From Littorina saxatilis (Eukaryota > Mollusca > Gastropoda > Littorinimorpha > Littorinidae), in NCBI RefSeq assembly GCF_037325665.1, contig NC_090261.1, positions 15,389,803 to 15,453,802 on the forward strand: a stretch of DNA of 64,000 bases. Direction: 5' to 3'. Below are positions 33,293 through 43,921 of this stretch, piece by piece (position 1 is the stretch's first letter; every line of letters begins with the position of its first letter). Both the position numbers and the translations under genes were made by a program. The notes below the pieces were generated by a model. That model had not been told where the DNA came from. It did no database searches and saw nothing but the letters and a program-made list of their open reading frames with translations.

Positions 33293-33441
33293 CCATATAT
33301 ACGTTACAGCTCCGTCCATCCATGGTATCGCGTGATATTTTGTCTCGACGGGGTGAAAGAATATAATGACGTCACTCTCGGCAGAGCCTCGAGTGACGTC
33401 ATCATATTCATTGACCCAGTCTCGACAAAATATCAGGCGAT
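33293..33441. mobile_element. Fold-back element, second copy cut by gap
   Basis: Same as 31789-31951, again with TGACGTCA at 33367-33374 and 33394-33401. Confidence 0.75.
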
Positions 33442-33641
33442 NNNNNNNNNNNNNNNNNNNNNNNNNNNNNNNNNNNNNNNNNNNNNNNNNNNNNNNNNNN
33501 NNNNNNNNNNNNNNNNNNNNNNNNNNNNNNNNNNNNNNNNNNNNNNNNNNNNNNNNNNNNNNNNNNNNNNNNNNNNNNNNNNNNNNNNNNNNNNNNNNNN
33601 NNNNNNNNNNNNNNNNNNNNNNNNNNNNNNNNNNNNNNNNN
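33442..33641. other. Assembly gap (200 N)
   Basis: Exactly 200 Ns, probably a placeholder rather than a measured length, inside the tandem duplication. Confidence 0.99.
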
Positions 33642-34267
33642 AAACCTGCGCAGTTGACGCAGTGAGTGAAAATCTCGGCGTGATTTCAGTGCGTCAATTA
33701 CGCAGAATCATGCGTTATCGGCAGTTGTAAAAAAAACAAAAGTGGGTAAAGTACCGTATGTCTTGTGCACTTGTGTTAATTTTATGATACTGGGAATTGT
33801 TGCTATGCTGAGGTGCAGGTGCTAGTTTCTGATTCAAAACGGATTTCTGATTTGGGATGTTTGCTTAAAAATAATTTCGAGCAGGTCCGATTCAGAAAAC
33901 TCTAAAGATTTCGATTTCTCATTACCGAGAAAGTATAGCTGGCGATGTCGTCTGCTAGACATAAAAGACGCGGCAAGCGTTACTCCACTCCACTGCCACT
34001 GAAATGTGGCGCTTTCAACAGCGTCATCACCCTGGGGCCACGAATCGGATCATAGATTGCACCCCCACCCACCCCGCTCATCAATTTTTTTTGGCGTCAA
34101 TTTCCTATAGCTTTCTTGTGTGTTTTCATGCTTGACTATTTAGTCTTCCGATTTAGGTGCGCCAAAAAATAATATCTTGTGGATTTCAGATTTGGAAGGT
34201 CTTAGTCACCAGCACCCCTGTGGATGAAATGCTGCTGCTAAAACAATTTGTTGATTTTTTTTCTCAG
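33642..34267. other. Unassigned intronic stretch
   Basis: No gene recognised before exon 6. Confidence 0.5.
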
Positions 34268-34332
34268 GATTTCCTACTGAGTGTGAATCTATCGAGTCTG
34301 ACCAATCAAACCATTCAGCATCTGAGAGCAGT
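34268..34332 (+). CDS. Exon 6 candidate
   Basis: Sixty-five bp after TTTTTTTTCTCAG with donor GTGAGT. In the phase that joins exon 5 it reads (G)FPTECESIESDQSNHSASESS, an acidic Ser-rich piece. It leaves in phase 0, matching the phase-0 start of exon 7. Confidence 0.5.
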
Positions 34333-34380
34333 GTGAGTGTAGAAACTAAAATATATATGTCGTGCCCATATCACATTACC

Positions 34381-34522
34381 TGCTATTCAGACTTGGTCGT
34401 GTGACACGTTTTCTTCCACACGAGATTACGTTGATTGTCTAACGAAGCCGTCAGGCTGAGTTAGACATCAGCTAATCGAGTGTGGAAGAAAACTCTGTCA
34501 CACGACCAAGTCGGAATAGCAT
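34381..34522. mobile_element. Fold-back element of 142 bp
   Basis: TGCTATTCAGACTTGGTCGT and its inverse (one or two mismatches) bound it; arms are about 45 bp. It sits 50 bp after the exon 6 donor. No clear target duplication. Confidence 0.8.
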
Positions 34523-34760
34523 TTATGTCACAGCTTCAACAGAGGAGAGAACAAACACGTTTTGCGTACTCAAGCTTGACAAACCTAAACACAGGAGCAG
34601 CCATTGTGGAGAGATCTACTTTTTGACGGAAGTGAACGAACAACTATGAATGACGTCTCGGTATATGTGAACGACGTCACAGTCATCGTCACAGTCTGTA
34701 TCTTTTGAAGCATCGCATTCTTCGTGACGTCTTTCTGTGTCTGCATCCGCGAAATGTTGT
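34523..34760. repeat. Old third copy of the tandem unit
   Basis: GTCACAGCTTCAACAGAGGA, GAACAAACACGTTTTG and a later GTGACGTCTTTCTGTG line up with 32530-32740 in order and spacing, but are strongly diverged. It is therefore an older copy than units 1 and 2. Confidence 0.55.
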
Positions 34761-35310
34761 TCTTTTCGGGGTCTTTGTCATCTATGTTCAGAACTCTGTC
34801 CTTCCAGTTTCAGACTAACAGGCCTCCTGAGCGAGCCACTTTCCAAGGGCAGCTAAATTCGCGTATGGGAACAGTACTGTCGTCTGGGATGCCGTTCTCA
34901 GTATTCTCAGCGTTGAAGAATTTGTAAAGAGAAGAAACGATAACAGCAGGAGAAATAAAAGTTGTGTGTGCATTTTGGGGCTTTTGGGGGGACGATTTCG
35001 AGTTTGAATCCGTTCTTGCACATGTTCCAAAGCATGTAACAATCTTGCACACGTTTGCTTTAGTAGTGGCAGAGAAGGAAAGTGTGTGACATACTTGCCT
35101 ATTACGCGTAATGGGATATGGTGTGATATGGGCACTACATAAACACTGATAAGATAATGCAATGGTCAATCCAAACGTTGGTTTTACTCAAAGCATCGCT
35201 TATTTGTGCATAGAATAAAATAGACAATACCCGCGCTGTGAGGGGAATGTGAAAATGGGTGCATCTGTGTGCGTGGAATCGTATGGGGTTGATTGTTTTG
35301 TTTTGATTTT

Positions 35311-35868
35311 TGAGTCACTTGAGAAAAAGTGACTCTATGTAATCGGTCAGTGTTAGTCTGTCCGGCCGGCCGGCCGTCCGGCCGGCCGTCCGTAGACACC
35401 ACCTTAACGTTGGACTTTTCTCGGAAACTATCAAAGCGATCGGGCTCATATTTTGTTTAGTCGTGACCTCCAATGACCTCTACACTTTAACGATGGTTTC
35501 GTTGACCTTTGACCTTTTTCAAGGTCACAGGTCAGCGTCAAAGGAAAAATTAGACATTTTATATCTTTGACAAAGTTCATCGGATGTGATTGAAACTTTG
35601 TAGGATTATTCTTTACATCAAAGTATTTACATCTGTAGCCTTTTACGAACGTTATCAGAAAAACAAGGGAGATAACTAGCCTTTTCTGTTCGGCAACACA
35701 CAACTTAACGTTGGGCTTTTCTCGGAAACTATAAAAGTGACCGGGCTCAAATTTTATGTGAACGTGACTCATTGTGTTGTGAATAGCAATTTCTTCCTGT
35801 CCATCTGATGCCTCATATAATATTCAGAACTGCGAAAGTGACTCGATCGAGCGTTTGCTCTTCTTGTT
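35311..35868. mobile_element. Repeat family G, copy 1, with nuclear-receptor half-sites
   Basis: Begins with a GAGTCACTT / AAGTGACTC hairpin and a (CCGG)n stretch, and ends near GAGCGTTTGCTCTTCTTG. It contains TGACCTCCAATGACCT (35464-35479, a perfect DR4), TGACCTTTGACCT (35503-35515, a perfect DR1) and AGGTCACAGGTCA (35522-35534, a second DR1 on the other strand). A 108-codon frame on - is open in both copies, but I do not regard it as a gene. Confidence 0.8.
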
Positions 35869-35869
35869 T

Positions 35870-36968
35870 CATTGGAATACGGAGAGGAGATCAATGGGGA
35901 TTTGAAATCCGAACCTGAATATGTAGTTTTGTAACTGTTATATCCCCGAAATCAATAATATACAACTGTTGATTAAAGGGCCAGTCCAGAGCAATTTTTG
36001 CCATGTTTATTTTTAGCCGATCTGAATCCCAACCTTCCTTCCTAACTATATTCCACCCAAGTTTTAATCTCCAGGAAGCTAGCATTCCACCACTACTGCA
36101 CTAGAAAGAAAACCCAGTATTCACGCCCATATGTACTAAATACGCCACTTCTTGGCCAAACAGCACATGTTCATAACTTGTGTAGTTCACAGAATGATCG
36201 TATAGTAACAGCGAACCCCCTACTGGCACTGAAACTGCATTGGTGAGCACTCTGTATGCTATGCAGTCGGGGAGACCATCACATATTTAGAAACTGGCGT
36301 TCTACCCCCAACAGTAGACCAAACAGCTTGTGCACAACCACACTATCAACCCAAGAAAAATGCACACTTCTAAGTAAATAACTAAGCCCGTATTTCAAAT
36401 TTTAGGCAATGGGTAGCTATCGTACAGATAATGAAAGCGGTGTCATTCATACCCTCCGCGACAATCACAGCTCAACGCACAGCACGTTCCATCGACCGGC
36501 CCATCAGTATTCTATAATAGCGACTGGCCCAGCACTGAGAGAGAGGCTCTCTCTGTATACCAAACCAATCCCCAAAGCTAACGCCTGCCTTGCCTGTGGT
36601 CGAGCCGACGGTCAGGCGAATTTCGATTTAAAAGTTTAAAGGTCACTTCCGACGTACACGATCGGAAGATTGTTGGATCGTACAGCGCTTATAAATACTT
36701 TTGAGACATAACAAAAATGGTCGCAGACATTTTCCAACGTGAGGATTCCAATAAGCCAATAAAAAGATGTACCTTTAGGTATAGATTTATCTGGCAGGAT
36801 AAATATTGGTTTAGACATAAATGTTTATCATATTTTTCGTGCTAGCAATTATGGCATCATATTAGGATAATGCATATGTAATACCCACAGGGTAAGTATT
36901 GAAAGAAACCAAAATTATAATACATTTGTGGGATTTTCATGCCGGTTTGTATTTAAATTGTTTGACAG
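35870..36968. other. Unassigned intronic stretch
   Basis: No exon supported. A 76-codon open frame at 36409-36639 follows an AG but has no recognisable features. Confidence 0.45.
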
Positions 36969-37089
36969 GATGCCTCATACCGACCAGACACGGAAAACTC
37001 TGACGCAGACTCTGTATCTACCGTGTACTCAATTTTGCCACTTGTACAACCACCCCCTACAAAAGGAAAGGTGTCCTCTTCAAATGAAG
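36969..37089 (+). CDS. Exon 7 candidate
   Basis: Acceptor TTGTTTGACAG, 121 bp, donor GTATTT; enters in phase 0 as exon 6 requires and leaves in phase 1. It reads DASYRPDTENSDADSVSTVY then SILPLVQPPPTKGKVSSSNE. Composition is Ser/Asp-rich like exons 2 and 6; VQPPPTKGK is a short proline motif. A slightly earlier GAAAG/GTGTCC could act as an alternative donor. Family unknown. Part of the intracellular tail if the exon chain is right. Confidence 0.6.
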
Positions 37090-37136
37090 GTATTTTTTTC
37101 AAAGACAAATAACATTGCCAGGTTTCACATGCATGG

Positions 37137-37408
37137 CAGGGCCAGACTACCGGGGGGGGGGTTATGGGGGTTGCGCAACCCCCCCCCCCCCCCCAGCCTA
37201 ATCATGTACCTCACTTATTTAAAACATTTTTTATTATTGTTTATTTTATGCCGTTTCATGCAAGGAGCGACCATTTTCCTATCTCAGAATATAACCTACC
37301 CATCAGCTTCAGGGGGCTTTGCCCCCTCACCCCCGCCAAGGGGATGTTCCCCCTAGCCACCACTGGCAAACCCCCCCCCCCCACTCCTCTTAGCCTAGTC
37401 CGGCCCTG
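37137..37408. mobile_element. hAT-like MITE with G/C runs
   Basis: CAGGGCCAGACTA and the inverse TAGTCCGGCCCTG (12 of 13 matching) bound 272 bp. Inside are a G-run, a C-run and GGGGGCTTTGCCCCC, like the element at 21276. It begins 48 bp after exon 7. Confidence 0.7.
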
Positions 37409-37709
37409 CATGATACAGTATGACTTTTTTGTGTATAAATAATCTGTTTGTACTGTGCCTGTGTTGAGCGGAAAATTGTTGCCCTGCTTTAGCTCATGTC
37501 AACAATTGGACTGACCAGAATTGATTTTGGATTACTGAATAGAAGTGATATCCGATCGGATATCCGACTGTGATATATTTCTTGTAGTACCAGTTCCAGG
37601 ACCGAATACCAAGTGCATAAATAGCGTAATTTGCGTAAGTGACGGCTCGTGATTGCTATCAATTTTCTCAAAGATGGGGCTTGGCTATCCTATGTTATCC
37701 CACGGCAGT

Positions 37710-38067
37710 GGGGCGGGGATGTAGCTCAGTCGGTAGCGCGCTGGATTTGTATCCAGTTGGCCGCTGTCAGCGTAAGTTCGTCCCCACGTTCGGCGAGAGA
37801 TTTATTTCTCAGAGTCAACTTTGTGTGCAGACTCTCCTCGGTGTCCGAACACCCCCGTGTGTACACGCAAGCACAAGACCATGTGCGCACGAAAAAGATC
37901 CTGTAATCCATGTCAGAGTTCGGTGGGTTATAGAAACACGAAAATACCCAGCATGCTTCCTCCGAAAGCGGCGTATGGCTGCCTAAATGCGGGGTAAAAA
38001 CGGTCATACACGTAAATAAAAAGCCGGGGGAGTTTCAGCCCATGAACGAACAAACAAACAAACAAAC
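37710..38067 (+). mobile_element. SINE family D, copy 2
   Basis: The tRNA-like head GGGGATGTAGCTCAGTCGG with anticodon-arm-like CTGGATTTGTATCCAG is followed by the family D body and a (AAAC)n tail. Flanked by ATCCCACGGCAGT at 37697-37709 and 38068-38080, a perfect 13-bp target duplication. Confidence 0.9.
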
Positions 38068-38457
38068 ATCCCACGGCAGTTTACTGATAGCTCAAACTGT
38101 CTGTATGTGTTTCTTATTTTCATTATTGACTTTTTAATTTTAAATGTTAGGGAATAAATGGAGAAAATCTATGCAGCAGGTGGTGGTATATTGCCCGCAC
38201 ACTCGGACAATGCTTGTTTTCTTCTTCTTCTAGTCAGTCAGATAGCCAGACAATCAGTTGCTCATTTATATGCACCCATCTTGAAAATAAAACCATAACG
38301 GTTTTTAAAAAAGAATAACACACACTATGCATGAATAAATACCAACAGCCTTCAAAGTTCAACCGACAGCCTTATTCTGTGACAAAGTCAGCATAATTAT
38401 GTTCATTGTTGCGGCAAATTGTCGTCTAGGCGACATTTTGCTGCTCTACATAGTACA

Positions 38458-38622
38458 TGCCTGGCTGGGTTTGAGTCCACTGGTTAGCCCGGTGTCAGAA
38501 TAATGTGACTGGGTGAGATGAAGCCTGTGCTGCGACATCTGTCTTGTGTGTGGCGCACATTAAATGTCAAAGCAGCACTGCCCTGAGATAACCGAAGGGT
38601 GGACTGGGCGGTGAGCAAACAA
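38458..38622 (+). mobile_element. SINE family B, 5'-truncated and diverged
   Basis: Contains GGTGTCAGAATAATGTGACT and the GCACTGCCCTGA region, but no tRNA head. More diverged than other family B copies. Confidence 0.75.
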
Positions 38623-38624
38623 AG

Positions 38625-38860
38625 TTAAGTTAAGGGTTTGAGTCCCTTCGAAAGTAGGGTGGATGATGTTTCAGTCTATCCAGGGTCGACTTATGTAAGA
38701 CTCTTCGTGCCTATTCTCGACGTGTGCATCATATATATGCATGTGAAAAAGATCCTGCTTCACGGTACGATTAGACTGGTCAAAGCAGATACCCAGCATG
38801 CACATACATATTGGCATACATATTGGCATAATCTTTCGAAGGGACTCGGATCCCTTCTAT
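38625..38860 (+). mobile_element. SINE-like fragment with core related to family D
   Basis: GTGAAAAAGATCCTGC and ACCCAGCATGC match the family D core. GAGTCCCTTCGAAAG and its inverse flank the piece (about 38640 and 38835). Confidence 0.5.
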
Positions 38861-38898
38861 ATCTTTTTTTTACATCAATGTTGTGTTCTGTTCAACAG

Positions 38899-39041
38899 TC
38901 GGTGGGAAAGGAGCAACTTCTACTCCAACAGTCGATGGGAAAGGAGCAACTTCTACTTTAACAGTCGGTGAAAAAGGACCAACTTATACTTCAACAGTTG
39001 GTGGGAAAGGATCGAGCAACTTCCACTTCAACAGTCGGTGA
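38899..39041 (+). CDS. Exon 8 candidate with GATSTSTV-type repeat
   Basis: After TGTTCAACAG the sequence enters in phase 1 as exon 7 requires. It reads VGGKGATSTPTV, DGKGATSTLTV, GEKGPTYTSTV, GGKGSSNF..., then stops at 39039-39041. A 4-bp insertion (TCGA near 39011) relative to the 33-bp unit causes the stop. The repeat continues to 39195 in other frames. Every unit ends CTTCAACAG, so each could act as an acceptor. This could be the gene's C-terminus or non-coding minisatellite; I am unsure. Confidence 0.4.
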
Positions 39042-39195
39042 AAAAGGAGCAACTTCAACAGTCGGTGAAAAAGGAGCAACTTCTACTTCAACAGCCGGTG
39101 AAAAAGGAGCAACTTCTACTTCAACAGTCAGTGAAAAAGGAGCAACTTCTACTTCAACAGTCAGTGAAAAAGGAGCAACTTCTACTTCGAAGTGA
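38899..39195. repeat. Minisatellite of 24-33 bp units
   Basis: Units of CAGTCGGTGAAAAAGGAGCA then ACTTCTACTTCAA, about nine copies with length variants. Confidence 0.9.
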
Positions 39196-39196
39196 A

Positions 39197-40073
39197 CTTC
39201 TTCAGGGAAATCTGTGTTTACTGTGGAGATTTTGACAGCCATCTGAGAAGACATTTACTACGTAAACATTCTGATGAAGAAGCAGTTGCTCCCATGGGGT
39301 CGCCTTCACGCGGCGGGAGTGTTTCCACTAAGCTACCCCACCCCTTTACTTCTCTTCTTTTGTCTTATTTCTGCCTTACCAGTCCTTTCACCTATATTTC
39401 CTTCCAAGAAAACTCTCCCTACTATTCCCTGCAGATTTCCGATTCCTTTCTTGTTGTCTTATTTCTACCTGACTGGATCCATCACCTTTATTTCACTTAC
39501 CAAAAGTCTTCTTTTCCACATCCTTATTTCTTTGCCCCCCGCATGTCGTAAGAGGCGACTAACGGATTCTGTTTCTCCTTTTACCCTTGTTAAGTGTTTC
39601 TTGTATAGAATATAGTCAATGTTTGTAAAGATTTTAGTCAAGCAGTAAATAAGAAATGTTAAGTCCTTTGTACTGGAAACTTGCATTCTCCTAGTAAGGT
39701 CATATATTGTACTACGTTGCAAGCCCCTGGAGCAATTTTTTGATTAGTGCTTTTGTGAACAAGAAACAACAAGTGGCTCTATCCCATCTCCCCCCTTTCC
39801 CCTATCCCATCTCCCCCCTTTCCCCGTCGCGATATAACCTTGAATGGTTGAAAACGACATTAAACACCAAATAAAGAAAAAAAGAAGCAGTTCAAGCTGC
39901 ATTAAAACTTCCCTGTGGACAAGAACGGGATAGTGCTTTTGCAGCTATTCGCAAAGACGGAATTTTGGACACAAATCGGACGCTGCCAAAAGAAGGCAAG
40001 TTCATATGTGAGCGCAACCAGGGAGTTGAAAAACGTGTGATGTGTGGAGGGTGTCATGGTTTTTTTCAGTAAG
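39197..40073 (+). pseudogene. C2H2-like N-terminal region of a recombinase-type mobile-element protein
   Basis: FFREICVYCGDFDSHLRRHL then LRKH gives a C-x2-C...H-x4-H zinc-finger pattern. Beyond an inserted SINE the reading continues with EAVQAALKLPCGQERDSAFA then AIRKDGI, and a second Cys pair, VMCGGCHGFF. The order finger, AL-LP-x-x-R, IRKxG and CxxCHGFF is one I know from animal proteins of the Crypton-like tyrosine-recombinase group. The SINE at 39288-39882 splits it with a 10-bp duplication. A poly-T stretch near 40064 puts the following linker in another frame. Probably a dead transposon gene. Confidence 0.5.
39288..39882 (+). mobile_element. SINE family A with alternative head (A-long)
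   Basis: Head GCTCCCATGGGGTCGCCTTC then ACGCGGCGGGAG forms a hairpin. About 250 bp unique to long copies follow, then the family A body and tail. Flanked by AGAAGCAGTT at 39278-39287 and 39883-39892, an exact 10-bp target duplication. Confidence 0.9.
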
Positions 40074-40077
40074 AAGG

Positions 40078-41056
40078 GCTCAGGACTCTAGTCAGACTGG
40101 TGCTCAGCCCTCTTCTGCTCAGGACTCTAGTCAGACTGGTACCCCCCGCGGGTTAGGGGGAGTCCCATATTGGTTGGGACCAGAAAGAATTTACCCGATG
40201 CTACCCAGCATGTCGTAAGAGGCGACTAACGGTTCTGTTTCTTCTCTTCTTTTGTCTTATTTCTGCCTTACCAGTCCTTTCACCTATATTTCCTTCCAAG
40301 GAAACTCTCCCTACTATTCCCTGCAGTTTTCCAATTCTTTTCTTGTTGTCTTATTTCTACCTGACTGGATCCATCACCTTTATTTCACTTACCAAAAGTC
40401 TTCTTTTCCACATCCTTATTTCTCTGCACCCCGCATGTCGTATGAGGCGACTAACGGATTCTGTTTCTCCTTTAACCCTTGTTAAGTGGTTCTTGTATAG
40501 AATATAGTCAATGTTTGTAAAGATTTTAGTCAAGCAGTATGTAAGAAATGTTTAGTCCTTTGTACTGGAAACTTGCATTCTCCCAGTAAGGTCATATATT
40601 GTACTACGTTGCAAGCCCCTGGAGCAATTTTTTGATTAGTGCTTTTGTGAACAAGAAACACTTAACAAGTGGCTCTATCCCATCTCCCCCCTTTCCCCTA
40701 TTCCATCTCCCCCTTTCCCTCGTCGCGATATAACCTTCGTGGTTGAAAACGACATTAAACACCAAATAAAGAAAGAAAGTCAGACTGTTGCTCAGGACTC
40801 TAGTCAGACTGTTGCTCAGGACTCTAGTCAGACTGGTGCTCAGGACTCTAGTCAGACTGTTGCTCAGGACTCTAGTCAGACTGGTGCTCAGGACTCTAGT
40901 CAGACTGGTGCTTAGGACTCTAGTCAGACTGGTGCTCAGGACTCTTCTGCTCAGGACTCTAGTCAGACTAGTGCTCAGCCCTCTTCTGCTCAGGACTCTA
41001 GTCAGACTGTTGCTCAGGACTCTAGTCAGACTGGTGCTCAGCCCTCTTCTGCTCAG
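40078..41056. repeat. 24-bp minisatellite split by a SINE
   Basis: Unit GCTCAGGACTCTAGTCAGAC then TGGT, about 14 copies in total, before (40078-40140) and after (40778-41056) the SINE. In the matching frame it encodes AQDSSQTG, a likely disordered linker between the zinc-finger region and the C-terminal domain of the surrounding ORF. Confidence 0.85.
40141..40777 (+). mobile_element. SINE family A, composite copy
   Basis: Starts with the family A head (ACCCCCCGCGGGTTAGG) to CGACTAACGG, then switches into the A-long unique segment (CTTCTTTTGTCTTATTTCTG), and then repeats GCATGTCGTATGAGGCGACT before the common body and tail. The two head types are thus joined in one copy. Flanks AGTCAGACTGGT / AGTCAGACTGTT may be a duplication, but lie in a minisatellite. 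Confidence 0.85.
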
Positions 41057-41061
41057 GGTTC

Positions 41062-41387
41062 ATTGAAAAAGAAAAGAGACTATGTTGTTTGGACATCTGC
41101 TGACACTGAATCAGTTTCCTCTTATTTTCAAGTCTTTTTTTACTGCTAAAGGGACAGGCACAAAGGGTAAATTGCCAGGTAAAGATTGTGTACTGAACTT
41201 TTTACAATTGCACACTATTTTTTCTGGAAGACATTTCTCCAAAGACAAATTGGTGAAGTTGGTTAAAACCAAAGTGTTCAATGAGCGAACAACACTCAGA
41301 AAAACCAGGGCTCAATGTTTGAAACCTTTTGAAGAATTTTCATTGGCCATATATCCAGAAGCTCGCATTCATTTCATGGATAAGTGA
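41062..41387 (+). pseudogene. C-terminal SANT/Myb-like region of the same element protein
   Basis: KKKRDYVVWTSADTESVSSYF, then GKLPGKDCVLNFLQLH, then FSKDKLVKLVKTKVFNERTT. The spacing of Trp, YF, GKLPGK and NER fits the basic C-terminal DNA-binding-like region seen in this recombinase-type family. One frameshift falls in the T-run near 41130. The tyrosine-recombinase catalytic part is absent between this and the finger region, so this copy lost it or belongs to a related non-catalytic form. Confidence 0.45.
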
Positions 41388-41485
41388 ATGGGACAAACGT
41401 CCGGACCAATGGTCAAGTTTGTGAGGATATGATATTATGAGTATATAGTCACAAATATGTACAAGTTTGTGTATAATTATATGTG

Positions 41486-42180
41486 TACCGTATTTGACGG
41501 ATTACAAGACGCACCGTTTTATAAGCCGCACCCCCGACTTTTAACAAAAAAATTGGGACGAGCCACGTATAGGCCACGTCACTATATTAGCCGCCGTCGA
41601 AAAAAAAATAATCAGATCGTGTCAATCAATCAAAACAACCAGGCAAACAAAAATTACAGTATTTGGCAAAATCGGCTCGGAGAATAAACAAGTGAAACAA
41701 AGAAGAAAAGTGAAAAAGTTTGAAGAAAAATATCACACACACAATTTGTAACCAACACACACATGTAGTCCCGCCCGGAATAAGCTTTTTTGGGATGATT
41801 TACAACTTTTGCGCACATTTCGAGCGGACGAAAACACAACATGGCGGCTCTCGCTCCTCCAACTATCGCAAGACACAAAAAAACGAAATCTCGCGCACGC
41901 GCGAGATCCTGATACATCCAATGTTTCTCTGTACGGTATCTTGTCACGACGACTTGTTGACAAACGAAGATTCGCGAAAGAAAGAGAAAAGGGCCGAGTC
42001 TTGAGTAGAGAGCTAATAAAGTACCGGTAATCGCTAATCGAGCGAAATGAAAATCCGCGGCGACTTCCATTAGGTGAATGCTATTCAAGTTTAGGTAACG
42101 TTTTAGCCGCATCTTTTTATAAGCCGCAATGCGATTTTTTTTGAAAAAAAGTCGCGTCTTGTAGTCCGTCAAATACGGTA
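41486..42180. mobile_element. TIR element with TACCGTATTTGACGG ends
   Basis: TACCGTATTTGACGGATTAC then AAGACGC, and its inverse (one mismatch), bound 695 bp. Flanks TATATGTG (41478-41485) and TATATGTA (42181-42188) form a 7-of-8 target duplication, fitting a hAT-like superfamily. No transposase. Confidence 0.8.
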
Positions 42181-42281
42181 TATATGTACAGTCGCAAGAA
42201 TGTACAAGTTTGTAAGGATATGACTATTACAGTATAGGTGTGTATGGGCACAAGTATACATACAAGTTTGTAAGGATATAT

Positions 42282-43168
<887 letters not shown>

Positions 43169-43921
43169 TGTGTGTGTGTGTTAGACTGTGAAGGAGACAT
43201 CACATTTTTCAGTGCGTGTGATATTCAGTTGTCCGTAGGCTTTGGTCGCAAGCACAACAGTCTGACTGCTACTGAATTTTCCTGGCTGGTTACCCCTAGT
43301 GTGTGTTGTTTACGGTATATGCAGTTCACGTCTCAGCTACTCAAAGTGAACATTGGTTTAAGTAATGGTTAAAATTACGCACACAGAGCCATTCTATGTT
43401 AAATCAAGTTATCAAATATCAACGAATCAAATCAGAGAGAGGTTGAGAGACTAAGTCAAAGAAAGGGACTGTGACTGTGAGACAGTAATTAGTCAAGGGA
43501 CAGAGTAAAGCGAGGGACCGGACGGTTCTCATGCTCGCAGACATTCACGAACAAGGATACAGAACATTTGCGATTGTATGCCTTTTAATTCTATGAATAT
43601 TTTCTGCAATTGCACATACCTGTCAAGTACTTTTGGCCTCTGACCATAGTAAATGGCATAAGAAACCATAGTTGGGGATCAAAAACCATAGTTAATGCGT
43701 GGATCAGGATGTGGTTAAACACACAAATTCAACTTCTCACGCATACACACTAAACCAATCAGATTGTTTTTCGCAAACTAAAAGTAAAACACATAAATTC
43801 CTTTCTGCACAAACTGCTCTTTATTTACCACTACATGTAATACATTTACACTGCACTCTTGTTCGTTCATTTTTGTTGTCACTTGTCACTTGTGTTCTTA
43901 GTTGTATTCATCTGTGCAAAT

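Larger units (their letters stand above)
30820..33441. repeat. Large tandem duplication running into an assembly gap
   Basis: Unit 1 (about 30820-31958) and unit 2 (about 31959-33441) are near-identical over long blocks. Unit 2 holds an extra 350 bp (about 32096-32444) absent from unit 1. The gap begins exactly where a third unit would continue (CAGGCGAT then Ns, against CAGGCGATACC in unit 1). The array may be longer in the genome. Confidence 0.85.

Noticed and set aside
35340-35400. CpG-rich promoter at the (CCGG)n stretch
   Set aside because: It is part of repeat G, repeated at 45676, without other promoter features.
35446-35772. Conserved 108-codon minus-strand ORF in repeat G (also at 45747-46073)
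   Set aside because: Both copies are almost identical DNA, so the shared frame needs no selection; no domain or start context.
36409-36639. 76-codon ORF as an extra exon
   Set aside because: A weak acceptor-like AG upstream, but no donor in a fitting phase and no motif.
37710-37790. tRNA gene with CTGGATTTGTATCCAG arm
   Set aside because: The anticodon loop length is off by one and the sequence is the head of SINE D with a 13-bp target duplication.
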